Shown here: one piece after another, positions 1 to 7,442 of the stretch
Layout of the letters: each line of letters opens with the position of its first letter
Numbering within the stretch: position 1 is the first letter of the stretch
DNA from: Stagnihabitans sp038231775
GTDB taxonomy: Bacteria; Pseudomonadota; Alphaproteobacteria; Rhodobacterales; Rhodobacteraceae
Assembly (NCBI GenBank): GCA_038231775.1
Contig: JBBRKS010000032.1
Location: 1 to 31,189, forward strand
DNA length: 31,189 bases
Reading direction: 5' to 3'
Notes under the pieces: model-generated
What the model was told of the DNA's origin: nothing
The model's input: the letters and a program-made list of their open reading frames with translations, nothing else
Databases searched by the model: none
Position numbers and translations under genes: made by a program

Positions 1-121
1 CCGGGTCTTTGCCTCCTACGACGATATCGTCGACCATTGCTGTGAAGCTTGGAACAAGCTTGTCGAGCAGCCTTGCCGCATAAGGTCCCTCGGACTCCGA
101 CAATGGGCTCAGGGGTTCTAA
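1..121 (+). mobile_element. IS630-family transposase, C-terminal fragment
   Basis: An open frame starting at base 2 and ending at a TAA (119-121) encodes about 39 residues that include CCEAWNKL and, near the end, RIRSLGLRQWAQ. This matches the usual C-terminus of IS630-family DDE transposases (AWN-L followed by I-S-G-R-WA). The rest of the element lies outside the window to the left. The element end must lie close to base 121, because specificity-subunit coding on the other strand begins right after it. IS630 elements insert at TA, and a TA is present at 119-120. The exact terminal repeat cannot be placed without the other end. Confidence 0.75.
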
Positions 122-603
122 TCAATGAATCTTGGTATTACTTGGTCAATCTGCATCCTGCCAGCATCCGTGTTGAGGAAAGCTGAAACAAATTCTGGCA
201 ACGCTCGCGACCGATCCAAACGAACACGGATCAGATAGGAGGCAAAGACCCAATCCCCAGGTTCATTAAAGACCTCACACTTGCCGACCAGCTCCTTGGA
301 GTTGGTTCGATTAAACAGGATATCACCTCTCTCAAGGCGGTGGCGGGTCAGCGCTGCATCATCGATCTCAATATGCTTGAGATCGGACAAATCCCAGCCA
401 CGCGGCTGAAGATTATTCATCCGGATCATTGGCACGCCGGCGCCGTCAATGTTGGCGCGCTCGGAAATGCCATATTGGATCAAGTCAGCCAAAGAGCCGA
501 TCTTGGTTAGTGGGTAGCGCGGGTTGGCATAACGGATTTCCTTCCGCCGTTTCAATTCCAAGAACTGAGGATCGAACCTCGCCCCGGTTTCCCCCCGCTT
601 CAC
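118..603 (-). pseudogene. restriction-modification specificity subunit (HsdS/BcgIB-like), truncated
   Basis: This encodes the DNA-recognition subunit of the restriction-modification system that starts upstream. The 161 residues correspond to one target-recognition domain of a type I S subunit. They include the characteristic stretch IRMNNLQPRGWDLSDLKHI and then RGDILFNRTNS, the G-DIL--R motif that ends the recognition domain. S subunits usually run about 350-450 residues with two such domains. Here the frame ends at a TAG (118-120) that belongs to the inserted IS630 end, so the second domain and the spacer helices are missing. The start used is a GTG at 601-603, 35 bases after the methylase stop. 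The frame is open further upstream, so the start is uncertain. A single half could in principle dimerise, but loss of function is more likely. Confidence 0.7.
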
Positions 604-638
604 CGCAAAGCAAACAGCTTGCCCTGCGGGAACGGGGG

Positions 639-2819
639 TTAGACGAAAAAAGGTGTCGGGTCCCGCTGAAAGGCCGCATATTGGCCCAAGAGACCGCTGC
701 CTGGCGTCACCTGACGGTTGCGTTCGGACCAGCTGCCCGCCCTTTTGCCTTCAGCAAGCTTCCAGTCATAGGTGACGTGCCAATCGAAAAGATCGCAGCG
801 GTGACGTTCGATCCGTTCGACCTCGGGCGTCTCGCGCATCAGCTCGACCTGATAGGTGTTCCTCCCGGCGGCGTCGTAGCCAATGTTTTCGGCCATCGCC
901 ATAAAGATTGGTTCGTCGTCGCTGGCTTGGCTTGCGACTATCATTTCCTTGTCGTCGCGCTTCACCTTTGAGAAGGGGCGCTTTTCAAGGAACACGACAC
1001 TGGACTTCACACCTGCGCCGTAATGGGAAAATGCGAATTGCGGAAGCGATACGACCGCCAAAACCTTGAACCGTTCCAACAGCCAATTGCGCACTCCTTG
1101 CAAGCTGGCATTGGTCAGCAGGCCATCGGGCAGCACGACCGCGGCTTGGCCGCCTGGTTTCAAAAGCTGCCAGATACGTTCGCAATAGATGATCTCTGTT
1201 TTGACGCTGGCGCGCTGCTTTATCGCCTTCTTGCCTGAGCTGAAGCTGCGGGCGCCATCTTCCTCATCCTCGCCCACCGTGCCTTTGGCGACGTAGCGCG
1301 ACAATTCATAGCTGTTCAGATAACTGTGCAGCTCTTCCTTCACAACTGCACCGAAAGGCGGGTTCGTCGGGATCTTCGAGAAGCCTTTGCTTTCGTCGCG
1401 CCGCCCGGTCAGGCGGTCTATCCCCATGATCCTGGCGAAGGTCTCGTTGCGATCTGAAATCTCGGTCAGAGGAGCCAATGCATCGTTGCCTATGACATTC
1501 GTGTGCCCGTCATCGTGCACAATCATATTCATCTTGGCGACGCGGGCGATTTCTTCGTTGATCTCAATCCCGAAGAGTCTCTTTTCCGCAAAGTCGTGCC
1601 AGTAAGCTCGGTGACGCCCACTTTCCGGGGTTCCGCCGTAGCCACTTTCACCCGGATAGAATTCGTCCGCTTGCTTTCTGACGTGATCCAACGCGTGCAG
1701 CAGAAAGCCACCTGAGCCGCAAGCAGGGTCGATGACAGTGTCATCGTTGCCGATGCCAAGAATTTGGATCGAGAAGGCGATTATGTTGCGCGGCGTAAAA
1801 TACTGCCCGAAGTCGCCCTTAAAAAAGCCATCCATGAACTGTTCGAAAGCGACGCCCTTCGTATCGAGGTCGGTTGCTGTCAGGTTGACGCCCTCAAGGT
1901 GAAGGACCACGTTCTTGAGGGTCACATCGTCGATCTTGATTGACTCATTGAAGACCTCGGGGTCCTTCACCTGCTCGGCTTCATAAAGCGCCCGAATTCG
2001 CCCGGCGAGGCGATCCGGCGTTTCATTGGTCTTGATCTGGAATTCGTAGGGCTCACCCTTGCGGCGATCCTTTTTCTCGTCGCGAGTCTTGACGAAGATT
2101 AACTTACATAGTTCGCCAAAGGCCGTTGGCGGCGACAATCGACCGCCCCCCCATAGCGTCTGATGGCATTTCCGGATGGTCTTTATCAGATCATCTCGGC
2201 CGACTGCTGAAATGTCTGGTTTAGGCGGGTCTGCGAAATGATACTTGAAGAGCTCAGGCTTTCCGAACTTGACGGGCAGGTCGGCGACGATGTTCGCCTC
2301 GCGTTCCAGAGCTCCATAGTTGTCCGAACAATCGAAAAAGGCACGAGTTTGTCCAGCAATCACACCGATATATTCAGCCCGAAACTTGTGGGCATGGCCA
2401 TTGCCAAAGGCTTGTTCGATTGCCTGACGAAGCTCGGTGTCCGTCACGCCATCGCGCTTGCACTCAATCACCGCAAATGGGCGAGTACGAGCCTTGTCGC
2501 GGAATACTACAATATCGGCGCGATCATATGGAACTCGATCAGGAACGGTGACTTCCACCCCTAAAAGTTCAGGCTCATATCCGTATCTGTAGATGAGCTC
2601 AGCGTAATAGGCAGCACGAACCTTCTCTTCAGGATCACTCCACCGCTCGGAGACGTTGCAGGCCACATATCGGACCTTTTCCGATTTGCCGCTAACAATG
2701 ATCTGAATATGCCCTTCGGCAAGCGCTTTAGAAAGCCAATCCTGCTCAGAGTAGCGCTGCATGGTATTTCCCAACTTCATAGCGTGATGGCTGACAGCCA
2801 CTTTACTGTTATCTTTCAT
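639..2819 (-). CDS. combined restriction endonuclease / N6-adenine DNA methyltransferase subunit (BcgI-A-like)
   Basis: This is a fused restriction and modification subunit. The N-terminal third is an HsdR_N-like PD-(D/E)xK nuclease domain, with the catalytic pattern DIVVF followed by FAVIECK. The second half is an HsdM-type N6-adenine methyltransferase with the SAM motif DPACGSGGF and the catalytic motif NPPF (PTNPPFG). No helicase domain is present and no hsdR follows. This is the layout of type IIB/IIG enzymes such as BcgI (nuclease-methylase A subunit plus separate specificity B subunit), rather than type I. The ATG at 2819 is used. A GTG at 2894 would add 25 residues and would overlap the integrase stop, but its AG-rich site abuts the start codon. 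Internal ATGs at 2780 and 2762 are also possible. It sits just downstream of the integrase and upstream of the broken specificity gene. Confidence 0.8.
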   Translation of the reverse strand: MKDNSKVAVSHHAMKLGNTMQRYSEQDWLSKALAEGHIQIIVSGKSEKVRYVACNVSERWSDPEEKVRAAYYAELIYRYGYEPELLGVEVTVPDRVPYDRADIVVFRDKARTRPFAVIECKRDGVTDTELRQAIEQAFGNGHAHKFRAEYIGVIAGQTRAFFDCSDNYGALEREANIVADLPVKFGKPELFKYHFADPPKPDISAVGRDDLIKTIRKCHQTLWGGGRLSPPTAFGELCKLIFVKTRDEKKDRRKGEPYEFQIKTNETPDRLAGRIRALYEAEQVKDPEVFNESIKIDDVTLKNVVLHLEGVNLTATDLDTKGVAFEQFMDGFFKGDFGQYFTPRNIIAFSIQILGIGNDDTVIDPACGSGGFLLHALDHVRKQADEFYPGESGYGGTPESGRHRAYWHDFAEKRLFGIEINEEIARVAKMNMIVHDDGHTNVIGNDALAPLTEISDRNETFARIMGIDRLTGRRDESKGFSKIPTNPPFGAVVKEELHSYLNSYELSRYVAKGTVGEDEEDGARSFSSGKKAIKQRASVKTEIIYCERIWQLLKPGGQAAVVLPDGLLTNASLQGVRNWLLERFKVLAVVSLPQFAFSHYGAGVKSSVVFLEKRPFSKVKRDDKEMIVASQASDDEPIFMAMAENIGYDAAGRNTYQVELMRETPEVERIERHRCDLFDWHVTYDWKLAEGKRAGSWSERNRQVTPGSGLLGQYAAFQRDPTPFFV

Positions 2820-2890
2820 GTCTTTGCTATCCGAACAAGTGCCAAGACTTTGACCATCATCGCCGGGACGGGATGGGCCTCCTGAATCAG

Positions 2891-4156
2891 TCACCCTCCT
2901 ACCACCTTCAACCGCGGTTTCAGCATCTCCCCCACCGCGTTCACCCCGGCCCGCAGCGGCGAGTCGATCAGGTGGGCGTAGCGCTGGGTGGTGCCGATCT
3001 GGGTGTGGCCCAGGAGCCGTCCGATCATTTCCAGTGAGGCGCCGCCAGACACCAGCAGCGAGGCGAAGGTGTGGCGCAGGTCGTGGATGCGGACGTCGGG
3101 GATTTCGGCCTGCACGCGCATCCGTTCCCAGAAGCGCTTGAGATCAACCACCGGCTGTCCGGGCACATCGCCAGGGAAGAGGAACGGGCAGCCCTTCGGC
3201 ACGGCATTCCCGCGCAGCCGGATCAGGGCGACCACCTCGTGCGAAATCGGCACGCGGTGCACACGGCGCTGTTTGGTGTAGGCGGCCTGCTTGGTCCAGA
3301 TCGCGAGGTCGAGGTTGAACTGGTCGAAGGTGGCGGTGCGGGCCTCACCGCAGCGGGCGCCGGTCAGCATGCAAAGACGGATGATCCCAGCGGCGCGCTG
3401 ATCGGGATCGGCGCAGAGGGCATCGGCGAGGCGCTGGATTTCGTCAAAGGACAGGAACCGTTCCCGGGCGGTTTCCGGGCGCTTGCGGAAGCTGGTGGCC
3501 GGATTGTCGGTCCGCATTTTCCACGTGACGGCCAGGCTGAACATCTTGCGCAGCACCTCTCCCACCCGATTTGCGCGCACGGGCGTCGGCTTGAACGTCT
3601 TCGGCGGCGGCTTTGGTTTGGCCTCCTTTGCTTTGAACGCCCGTGGCATCACGATCGGCTTCACGGCTTTCTTCCAGACCCGTGGCCGCCCCGCCGCCAC
3701 CTTGATCAGCAGCCTGTCGACATCAGTCGGCGTGATGTCAGACACTTTGCGCGATCGCCAGTCTGGCAAGACCAGCGTCCTGAGCATACTAGCCTGATCC
3801 TTGGCGCTGGAGGCGGACAGTTTCGGCAGATGTTCGTCGATGTACCGATCGACCAGTTCATCAACAGTGGGCGCGTGCCGGGCATTGGTCCGCGTGTCCA
3901 TCGGGTCTTCGCCGCGATCAATGTCGCGCTTTAGGCGCTTGGCCTCATCACGGGCGGCGATCACCGACCAGCTGGGCCATGTGCCGATCGTCATGCGGCG
4001 CTGCCGTCCGGCGGCGCGGTAGATCAAGATGAAGGTCTTGCGACCCGACTCGAACACGCAAAGACCGAAGCCCGCGCAAGCCTCGTCAAAGATTACATAC
4101 TTGCGCGTGCCGATTTCGGCAGCCTTTACAACGCGTTCCGTCAAGTGCGTTCCCAT
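2891..4156 (-). CDS. int: tyrosine recombinase / integrase (P4-type)
   Basis: This is a site-specific tyrosine recombinase of the P4/DUF4102 type, 421 residues, which would integrate and excise the element. From N- to C-terminus it has an arm-binding domain (RKYVIFDEACAGFGLCV), a core-binding domain starting around TVDELVDRYIDEH, and the catalytic domain. The catalytic domain shows the first Arg in LTGARCGEAR, the HDLRHTFAS box, LLGHTQ and the nucleophile Tyr in TTQRYAHL, so all catalytic residues are present. An ATG upstream of 4156 is possible, but a GGAGG eight bases before 4156 decides the start. A lysine/proline-rich insert lies between the core-binding and catalytic parts. The stop codon touches the restriction-modification coding region. 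A 49-bp element shared with the alpA-like gene lies about 70 bp upstream. Confidence 0.93.
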   Translation of the reverse strand: MGTHLTERVVKAAEIGTRKYVIFDEACAGFGLCVFESGRKTFILIYRAAGRQRRMTIGTWPSWSVIAARDEAKRLKRDIDRGEDPMDTRTNARHAPTVDELVDRYIDEHLPKLSASSAKDQASMLRTLVLPDWRSRKVSDITPTDVDRLLIKVAAGRPRVWKKAVKPIVMPRAFKAKEAKPKPPPKTFKPTPVRANRVGEVLRKMFSLAVTWKMRTDNPATSFRKRPETARERFLSFDEIQRLADALCADPDQRAAGIIRLCMLTGARCGEARTATFDQFNLDLAIWTKQAAYTKQRRVHRVPISHEVVALIRLRGNAVPKGCPFLFPGDVPGQPVVDLKRFWERMRVQAEIPDVRIHDLRHTFASLLVSGGASLEMIGRLLGHTQIGTTQRYAHLIDSPLRAGVNAVGEMLKPRLKVVGG

Positions 4157-4225
4157 GTGGGCCCTCCATTTCAGGCCGACTGAGGATCGAGAATCGGCAA
4201 AGAGCAACCTGCACTTGGAGGGGTT

Positions 4226-4274
4226 CCGGCGAAGAGGCGGAGACCGGCGGAAACAAAACGGGCAATTATTCCGG
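4226..4274 (-). promoter_or_regulatory. 49-bp control element upstream of int (copy 1)
   Basis: These 49 bases recur in inverted orientation at 5084-5132 with 47 of 49 matches, counted by eye. Read in the int direction, the element starts with CCGGAATAATT, contains CCCGTTTTG and a tandem TTTCCGCCGG-like repeat, and ends with CTTCGCCGG. It ends 69 bp before the int ATG. The second copy stands in the same orientation and at almost the same distance (74 bp) before the alpA-like gene. A shared operator or promoter is the simplest reading. Arm-type recombinase sites are an alternative. Confidence 0.7.
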
Positions 4275-4301
4275 CCGCGCCAACACCGCGCCAAGGCGGC
4301 G

Positions 4302-4895
4302 TCAAACGGGGTTCAACTCCTTCCAGACCGCCTGAATCCTGCGGCGAATTGTGCTTTCGTCCGGCGCATCGCCATCGGCGGAGTTTGCGATGAACCACTC
4401 CTGCATTTCCACCACAAGGTCGCGCTGGCGGGCCGGGAAGCCGTCGGAGTAAATGCGTTTCAGAACAGCAATATAGAAGCCGTCCCAGTCATATTTCAGG
4501 GGCGCTCCGGGCCCAACACTACGGGTGCGGCCGATGCCGTGATCTTCCTCGAAACGGTCGATTTCCTTGGCGGTGATCATGATGTCGGCCGCAGTCAGCC
4601 GCACGCCGCCTGCCGGTTCGGTGATCGCCTTCCAGGGATCACTGGACGATAAGCGTGCATGCGTGATGTAGACTTTCTTGGCCCCCTTGCCGAAAGGCGG
4701 GAACAAGGGGCGCACTTGGCAGCCCGGCACACTGATCAGACCTGCCCCAGATTCCTCGCCAAAGATGAAATGCGAGATCCCGGTCACCAGATCGAGTTCG
4801 TCCGCGATGGCATTGTTCACCACCTGTGTCACACTGCATCCCCAGCGCACCGAAACCTCAAGAATCGAATAGAAAACCTGCGCCGGAAACGCCAT
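4302..4895 (-). CDS. conserved hypothetical protein of an integrative element
   Basis: This is a 197-residue soluble protein whose family I do not recognise. It has no signal peptide or membrane segment. The N-terminal part (FYSILEVSVRWGCSVTQVVNNAIADELDLVTGI) could be a small helix-turn-helix. The C-terminal part (PARQRDLVVEMQEWF...DESTIRRRIQAVWKEL) resembles a second helical DNA-binding segment with basic residues. The start at 4895 is set by a GGAGG seven bases upstream; a longer frame to 4952 lacks such a site. It lies between the two 49-bp elements, just upstream of int on the same strand, which suggests a regulatory or accessory role for the element. That role is inferred from position only. 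Confidence 0.65.
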   Translation of the reverse strand: MAFPAQVFYSILEVSVRWGCSVTQVVNNAIADELDLVTGISHFIFGEESGAGLISVPGCQVRPLFPPFGKGAKKVYITHARLSSSDPWKAITEPAGGVRLTAADIMITAKEIDRFEEDHGIGRTRSVGPGAPLKYDWDGFYIAVLKRIYSDGFPARQRDLVVEMQEWFIANSADGDAPDESTIRRRIQAVWKELNPV

Positions 4896-5206
4896 GTCTG
4901 CCTCCTTGTTTGACCGCCGGTAGGGTCGTGATCTCGGATCGAACGAGACCAAGCCCCAGCCTCTCGGTGGGGGTGACCATCTGGCGATTCTTGTTGTGAA
5001 CTGCTCACCCCCAAGTTGTCAGAGTTCCATGTTTGTTCAAGATGGAATCCGTGGGCGGCTCTCCAAAATCGGTGGATAAAAATCCGGAATAATTACCCGT
5101 TTTGTTTCCGCCGGTTTCCGCCTCTTCGCCGGTCCCTTGCCCGTGCTTGTCTCCACTCACTGATTTTAGCGCGCCGATCGTGAAGCGCTGGTGATGGAGA
5201 AAAGAC
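4896..5206. other. divergent control region between the 4302-4895 gene and the alpA-like gene
   Basis: This 311-bp stretch has no gene. It holds the second copy of the 49-bp element (5084-5132), the Shine-Dalgarno sites of both divergent genes, and an inverted repeat GGGGGTGA (4969-4976) / TCACCCCC (5005-5012) with a 28-bp gap that could be a regulator site. The bases around 5060-5095 are AT-rich compared with the surroundings. Confidence 0.5.
5084..5132 (+). promoter_or_regulatory. 49-bp control element upstream of the alpA-like gene (copy 2)
   Basis: This copy differs from the one before int at two positions. In the direction of the downstream gene it reads from CCGGAATAATTACCC through a tandem GTTTCCGCCG / GTTTCCGCCT repeat to CTTCGCCGG, ending 74 bp before the ATG. 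Having the same element in the same relative place before the integrase and the excisionase-like gene suggests joint control, possibly by the HTH protein encoded here. Confidence 0.7.
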
Positions 5207-5476
5207 ATGAAGAACATTGGCTTGAAGGACACGGACCCAGCTGCGCCTGAGGTGGACTCCGGCCTGCTGACCGGCTGGCTGAACCGCACCGACCTCGCCC
5301 GGGAACTGACTCTGTCGGTCGATACGCTGCAGCGCTGGGAGACCCGCCGCATGGGCCCGCCCTGCGTCAGGGTGGGGCGTAAGGTGCTCTATCGGATGGA
5401 AGCCGTAAGGGAATGGCTGCGCGAGCAGGAGGCCCGCAAAGCGGGTGTCAGCCGCGCTGTCGCCGGTCGGCGCTGA
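5207..5476 (+). CDS. AlpA/excisionase-like helix-turn-helix protein
   Basis: This is an 89-residue DNA-binding protein of the MerR-like/AlpA/Xis type. The central segment LNRTDLARELTLSVDTLQRW is a helix-turn-helix. It is followed by the usual wing GPPCVRVGRKVLYRMEAVREWLREQE, in which the conserved VGRKVLYR turn and W are visible. In P4-like and PICI satellites, proteins of this type activate int or act as recombination directionality factors. The position here, divergent from int and sharing an upstream element with it, fits that role. The C-terminal tail is short and basic. A GGAGA lies seven bases before the ATG. It could instead control the downstream replication-type genes. Confidence 0.8.
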   Translation: MKNIGLKDTDPAAPEVDSGLLTGWLNRTDLARELTLSVDTLQRWETRRMGPPCVRVGRKVLYRMEAVREWLREQEARKAGVSRAVAGRR

Positions 5477-5486
5477 GTGGACGGCC

Positions 5487-5681
5487 ATGGCACAGATCAC
5501 ACCTAGCGGGGCTATCCCCGTCACGGCGCTCATCGCCGAGGCCCAGCGCGAACTGGATTTGCGGCGGCAGTTTTACTGGTCCCGCGTCCGGGCCGGAAAG
5601 ATGCGCCAGGACGATGCAGACAAGCGCATCGCCCTGATGGCCGCGATCGTGAAACGCCTGACGGTGACGGCGGCGCTATGA
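5487..5681 (+). CDS. small protein preceding the rep-like gene
   Basis: This is a 64-residue protein, largely helical and charged (AEAQRELDLRRQFYWSRV, QDDADKRIALMAAIVKRL), with no recognisable family and no membrane segment. It starts ten bases after the alpA-like stop. Its TGA overlaps the ATG of the next gene (ATGA), so translation of the winged-helix gene is probably coupled to it. Weak similarity in style to small phage or plasmid accessory proteins is all that can be said. Confidence 0.6.
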   Translation: MAQITPSGAIPVTALIAEAQRELDLRRQFYWSRVRAGKMRQDDADKRIALMAAIVKRLTVTAAL

Positions 5682-6535
5682 GCCACAGGGCAACCAACTG
5701 GGCAATCCAGCAGCGCGGGTTAATGCCCGCGACCAAGCTGGTGCTCTGGTATCTCTGCGACCGGCACAACCCGGACTTCGGGTGTTTTCCGTCGCAGGAC
5801 CAGTTGGCGTCCGATGCAGAAATCTCCCGCGCATCGCTGAACACACACCTCGAAAAGCTGGAAACCGCAGGGCTGATCCGAAGGCAGCGGCGCGTAGATG
5901 AAGTCACCCGCAAGCAGAAATCCACCCGGTACGTTTTGGGCTTTGAGGACGATTTCGGGGGCGAGCCGTGTCCAGATTCTGGACATGGGAAACCGCAAAA
6001 GCCGTGTCCAGATTTTGGCAAATGCCGTGTCCAGAATCTGGACACTAACCTTGTAAGAGAACCAGTAACTACTACTGCACGTGACGCAGGCGCGAGCGGC
6101 GATGCCGAGGCGGCCTGTATCGCAGCCTGTGGCGAAGGGCTGAGCCCAGCGGCAAGGGCGGCGATCACCGCTACACGGCCCGTCATCGAAGCCTGGCTGG
6201 CAGCAGGCTACGATCTGAAAGCCGATATCCTGCCCACCTTGGCCGAGCGGACCAAGCGCAAACGTGCCGATCCGATCCGGACATGGGGATATTTCACGAC
6301 GGCGATCGCCAAGCGCCACACCCAACGGATGGCGCAAGCTGCCACGGCAAAAAATGCTGGGGAAACGAAAGTGGTGCCCACGCTCACCGCCTACGACATT
6401 TTGCTGCGAACGGCCGAGTGGATCAATTCCGGCCGCTTCGTCCCGCCAAGTGCTGTGAACAACACAACGCGGGACGCCCTGCTGCGGGCGGGCCTGGTGA
6501 CAGAGGCCGCTCTACGCGCCCGCCAGATTTATTGA
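5678..6535 (+). CDS. lambda-O-like winged-helix replication protein, copy 1
   Basis: This 285-residue protein has an N-terminal HTH_36 winged helix (residues 5-88: NWAIQQRGLMPATKLVLWYL, FPSQDQLASDAEIS, HLEKLETAGLIRR). The linker (about 95-128) contains the repeated peptides PCPDSG and PCPDFG, then NLVREP, and a C-terminal helical domain ends in TRDALLRAGLVTEAALRARQIY. HTH_36 proteins are common replisome organisers of phages and plasmids. The linker-coding DNA holds three palindromic iterons and a downstream AT-richer stretch, as in lambda O, where the origin lies inside the initiator gene. A paralogue follows at 7443. The two N-termini match at about 35 of the first 40 residues but diverge in the recognition-helix area. 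The start is fixed by the ATGA overlap. Initiator function is inferred; it could also be a regulator. Confidence 0.75.
   Translation: MSHRATNWAIQQRGLMPATKLVLWYLCDRHNPDFGCFPSQDQLASDAEISRASLNTHLEKLETAGLIRRQRRVDEVTRKQKSTRYVLGFEDDFGGEPCPDSGHGKPQKPCPDFGKCRVQNLDTNLVREPVTTTARDAGASGDAEAACIAACGEGLSPAARAAITATRPVIEAWLAAGYDLKADILPTLAERTKRKRADPIRTWGYFTTAIAKRHTQRMAQAATAKNAGETKVVPTLTAYDILLRTAEWINSGRFVPPSAVNNTTRDALLRAGLVTEAALRARQIY
5969..6063 (+). repeat. iterons and putative origin inside rep-like gene 1
   Basis: There are three copies of a 17-bp palindromic unit. TGTCCAGATTCTGGACA (5969-5985) and TGTCCAGAATCTGGACA (6028-6044) are perfect palindromes around one base. The middle one (6005-6021) has an intact left arm and a degenerate right arm. 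Each is preceded by GCCG or CCG. The spacings are 36 and 23 bp. Directly after the last unit comes TAACCTTGTAAGAGAACC (6046-6063), identical to a sequence in the paralogue. The layout of iterons, then an AT-richer stretch, within the initiator gene is the reason for the origin call, which is an inference. Confidence 0.65.
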
Positions 6536-6554
6536 CCAGATTGGAGGACCATTC

Positions 6555-7076
6555 ATGACCATGACAGCCCGTGACATCGAGGACCGTTTCGAGGAGGCCG
6601 CGTATACTCTGCGTCGGTTGCCCGAAAAGGATAGGCCACGTGGCTATGGCTCGTCTTGGCCAGCCGTGGTGCATGATGCCAAGCACGCCTATGGCTACAC
6701 GCCCGAGGCTCCGATGCGGGTGATCCCCAGCGCAGCCGCCATCAGCAGGATGGAGGAATGCTTTGACTGGCTGATGCTGATCGACCCCCAAGACGCGCGC
6801 ATCGTCTGGCTCCGGGCGGACGGCATGCGCTGGCGGCAGGTTTGCATTCGTGCCGGTGTGGTGCGATCAACCGCCTGGCGGCGCTGGGTCGCTGCACTTC
6901 TGACGATCGCAAAGAAGCTGAATTCCCAAACGAAATCAAAGCACAAGATGAAGGCGCCGGAGCCTCCCGTTCCGACACCCGGCGCAATCCCGCGCGAAAG
7001 CGTGGTGAACACGCAGGATAACCCGCAAAACACGTTGAACTTCAGGCGAGACATTTCTTCGGGTTTTGAGGCATAA
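6555..7076 (+). CDS. DUF6362-family protein
   Basis: This is a 173-residue protein of the DUF6362 type, recognised from the N-terminal IEDRFEEAAYTLRRLP and the central WLMLIDPQDARIVWLRADGMRWRQVCIRAGVVRSTAWRRW. The latter is a helix-turn-helix-like sigma-70-region-4 style segment. The first about 125 residues fit the family. The tail (KSKHKMKAPEPPVPTPG onward) is polar and probably disordered. A GGAGGA lies nine bases before the ATG, and the gene starts 19 bases after the first winged-helix gene, so the two are probably co-transcribed. The family is common in Rhodobacterales phages and plasmids near replication genes; its function is unknown. A regulatory DNA-binding role is likely from the HTH. 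Confidence 0.7.
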   Translation: MTMTARDIEDRFEEAAYTLRRLPEKDRPRGYGSSWPAVVHDAKHAYGYTPEAPMRVIPSAAAISRMEECFDWLMLIDPQDARIVWLRADGMRWRQVCIRAGVVRSTAWRRWVAALLTIAKKLNSQTKSKHKMKAPEPPVPTPGAIPRESVVNTQDNPQNTLNFRRDISSGFEA

Positions 7077-7442
7077 AAGCGATAGGCTGGTGGAACGTTT
7101 GAGCGACAGATCGCTTGGCTCCACTACCTGTTCGGGCGCAGCCCCCTCGCCCTCCGCATGCCCCCCCTCCTTGGTTCCACCCGGGCTTGAGGCGTATGCG
7201 GGGGGCAAGAGCGCGGTAAGTCTCTAGCGTCAAACATTTTTTCTGGGTTCGCACCTTTGGGTGCGCGGTTCGCAGGTGCGCACCCCGCGTCTGAGTGCGC
7301 GCCCGCAATCTGATCAGCACAACGACCGCCGCCCTGCCCCACCCCTCCACGGAACCGCCCGACCTAGGCGCTTCCGACCCCGCCCCACCTTGTCCGGCCC
7401 GGTGTTCATCACCGGGCCTTTTTCCATGTCCGGAGACCGTCC
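7077..7442. other. non-coding region between the DUF6362 gene and rep-like gene 2
   Basis: This 366-bp gap contains no convincing gene. It holds a repeated element at 7245-7284, where GGTTCGCA occurs twice and GGTGCGC twice, with GCACC/GGTGC inverted pairs. It also holds a rho-independent terminator at 7396-7423 just before the next gene. The bases between 7215 and 7245 are AT-rich and could contain a promoter. Confidence 0.5.
7396..7423 (+). terminator. rho-independent terminator just upstream of rep-like gene 2
   Basis: A perfect 9-bp stem GGCCCGGTG / CACCGGGCC with a TTCAT loop is followed by TTTTT. It ends only 19 bases before the ATG at 7443. It would end transcripts coming from the DUF6362 gene. 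Unless a promoter lies after it, it must be partly read through or act as an attenuator. Confidence 0.75.

Noticed and set aside
2892..2894. GTG at 2894 as the start of the nuclease-methylase gene
   Set aside because: The frame is open, but the AG-rich site directly touches the codon, and the first conserved residues begin much later; kept only as an alternative.
4029..4652. Plus-strand frame of 207 codons opposite int and the neighbouring gene
   Set aside because: It spans two minus-strand genes with good start sites; no family pattern.
5969..6044. Iterons as a CRISPR array
   Set aside because: Units are short palindromes lying inside a coding sequence with uneven spacing, and no cas gene is present.
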